Assembly: GCA_946541435.1 (NCBI GenBank)
Contig: CAMNJK010000103.1
Coordinates: forward strand, 1-5,997
Source of the DNA: an uncultured Bacillota bacterium
Lineage (GTDB): Bacteria; Bacillota; Clostridia; Peptostreptococcales; Anaerovoracaceae
Reading direction: 5' to 3'
Length of the DNA stretch: 5,997 nucleotides
The notes under the pieces are model-generated. The model saw nothing but the letters and a program-made list of their open reading frames with translations. It ran no database searches and was not told the origin of the DNA. The stretch's first letter is position 1. Each line of letters starts with the position of its first letter. Both the position numbers and the translations under genes were made by a program. Below, one piece after another: positions 5,454 through 5,997 of the stretch.

Positions 5454-5995
5454 TAGGTCATCCGGTCGCGAAGGGAGGTCTTGCCCAGGGCAGCGTTCAA
5501 TGTGACTGCCAGGGCGCCGCCGACGGCGAACTGGGCGATGTTCCAGGGAATGCCCAGCAATGCCACAGCCCAGTTTCCGTACATGATGCCTTCCGCGAAG
5601 TAGTAGCCGGCAGTCATGAATGATCCCGCCACGATCATCCCCATGATCTCCACCGTCATGTATTTCCGGACACTGGCCGTCCCGTGGGCGCAGGCCTGCT
5701 GGATGATCATCCCGAAGATCACCGCCATGGCGGCCTTGATCCCCAGGCTCCAGGGCGCCCACATGGCGAATCCGGACATCAGGTCTCCCAGAAGACTGCC
5801 AAACCCGGCAGCCATTGCCCCGTACCGCACGCCCAGGATGATGACTGCCATGAAGACCATGGCGTCACTGAGATTCACGTACCCCTGGGTGAATGGGATC
5901 GGTACCCGCAGGAGCAGGATCGCAACCATGATGATGCACATCATCATGGCCGTCATTACGACGTTGTATACTTTGTTGCTGCTCTCGGTTCTCAT
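5432..5995 (-). CDS. ECF transporter S component (substrate-binding membrane subunit), substrate unknown
   Basis: A 187-residue, very hydrophobic protein with about six predicted membrane segments (roughly residues 12-30, 42-58, 60-75, 84-100, 112-135 and 145-170). The stretch YVNLSDAMVFMA (39-50), followed by a Gly-rich helix with GSLLGDLMSG and WAPWSLGIKAAMA, and a late GIPWNIAQFAVGGALA segment, is the pattern of the ECF-type S-component superfamily that includes riboflavin/HMP-type transporters. S components bind a vitamin or precursor in the membrane and toggle when docked on EcfT. The position immediately upstream of ecfA1-ecfA2-ecfT suggests it is a dedicated, or at least co-expressed, partner of that module. 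The ATG at 5995-5993 lies two bases from the window edge, so its ribosome binding site, and any longer in-frame start or upstream riboswitch, cannot be seen. The family call is firm, but the ligand cannot be read from sequence. Confidence 0.85.
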   Translation of the reverse strand: MRTESSNKVYNVVMTAMMMCIIMVAILLLRVPIPFTQGYVNLSDAMVFMAVIILGVRYGAMAAGFGSLLGDLMSGFAMWAPWSLGIKAAMAVIFGMIIQQACAHGTASVRKYMTVEIMGMIVAGSFMTAGYYFAEGIMYGNWAVALLGIPWNIAQFAVGGALAVTLNAALGKTSLRDRMTYCTPAHL

Positions 5996-5997
5996 AT

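Noticed and set aside
5412..5762. Minus-strand open frame of 116 codons overlapping the S component in another frame
   Set aside because: It lies wholly within the S-component gene, its translation is Gly/Arg/His-rich with no membrane or domain pattern, and the other frame has a clear family match.

Overview
The window is a compact, almost entirely minus-strand gene cluster of moderately GC-rich DNA. It most likely comes from a Bacillota (Firmicutes) bacterium, probably of the Clostridia. The reasons are the paired EcfA1/EcfA2/EcfT energy-coupling module, a YdbC-type (DUF2128, PC4-like) ssDNA-binding protein, strong AGGAGG-type ribosome binding sites and a near-consensus housekeeping promoter. 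The genus cannot be fixed from the sequence.

Reading in the direction of transcription (right to left): an ECF-transporter S component (5995-5432) is followed by ecfA1 (5369-4533), ecfA2 (4548-3697), ecfT (3700-2900), trmB (2890-2126) and a fold-type I PLP aminotransferase (2088-835). ecfA1/ecfA2 overlap by 16 nt, ecfA2/ecfT by 4 nt (ATGA), ecfT/trmB are 9 nt apart and trmB/aminotransferase 37 nt apart. This is the layout of one polycistronic unit. The S component would capture a small molecule (vitamin or precursor, identity not readable here), EcfT would couple it to the EcfA1/EcfA2 ATPase pair, and trmB and the aminotransferase appear to be housekeeping or metabolic genes carried on the same transcript.

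A 131-nt gap (704-834) separates the aminotransferase from ydbC (703-230). It contains a well-formed sigma-A-type promoter (TTGACA, 17 bp, TATTAT) embedded in a perfect 16-bp inverted repeat centred on the -35 box, so ydbC is probably an independently and tightly controlled transcription unit. The YdbC protein is about twice the usual family length because of a long linker and a strongly acidic C-terminal tail.

The left 229 bases hold no gene I can support. They contain a GC-rich hairpin 73 nt downstream of ydbC that may end its transcript, and three copies of an ACACCAGCGT element in alternating orientation close to the window edge.

Most of the window is ordinary. The points most worth a second look are the ydbC promoter/dyad, the YdbC acidic tail, the edge repeats, an Asn in the D-loop of EcfA2 where Asp is usual, and an acidic low-complexity insert in TrmB. 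I see no clear evidence of an entirely new multi-gene system.
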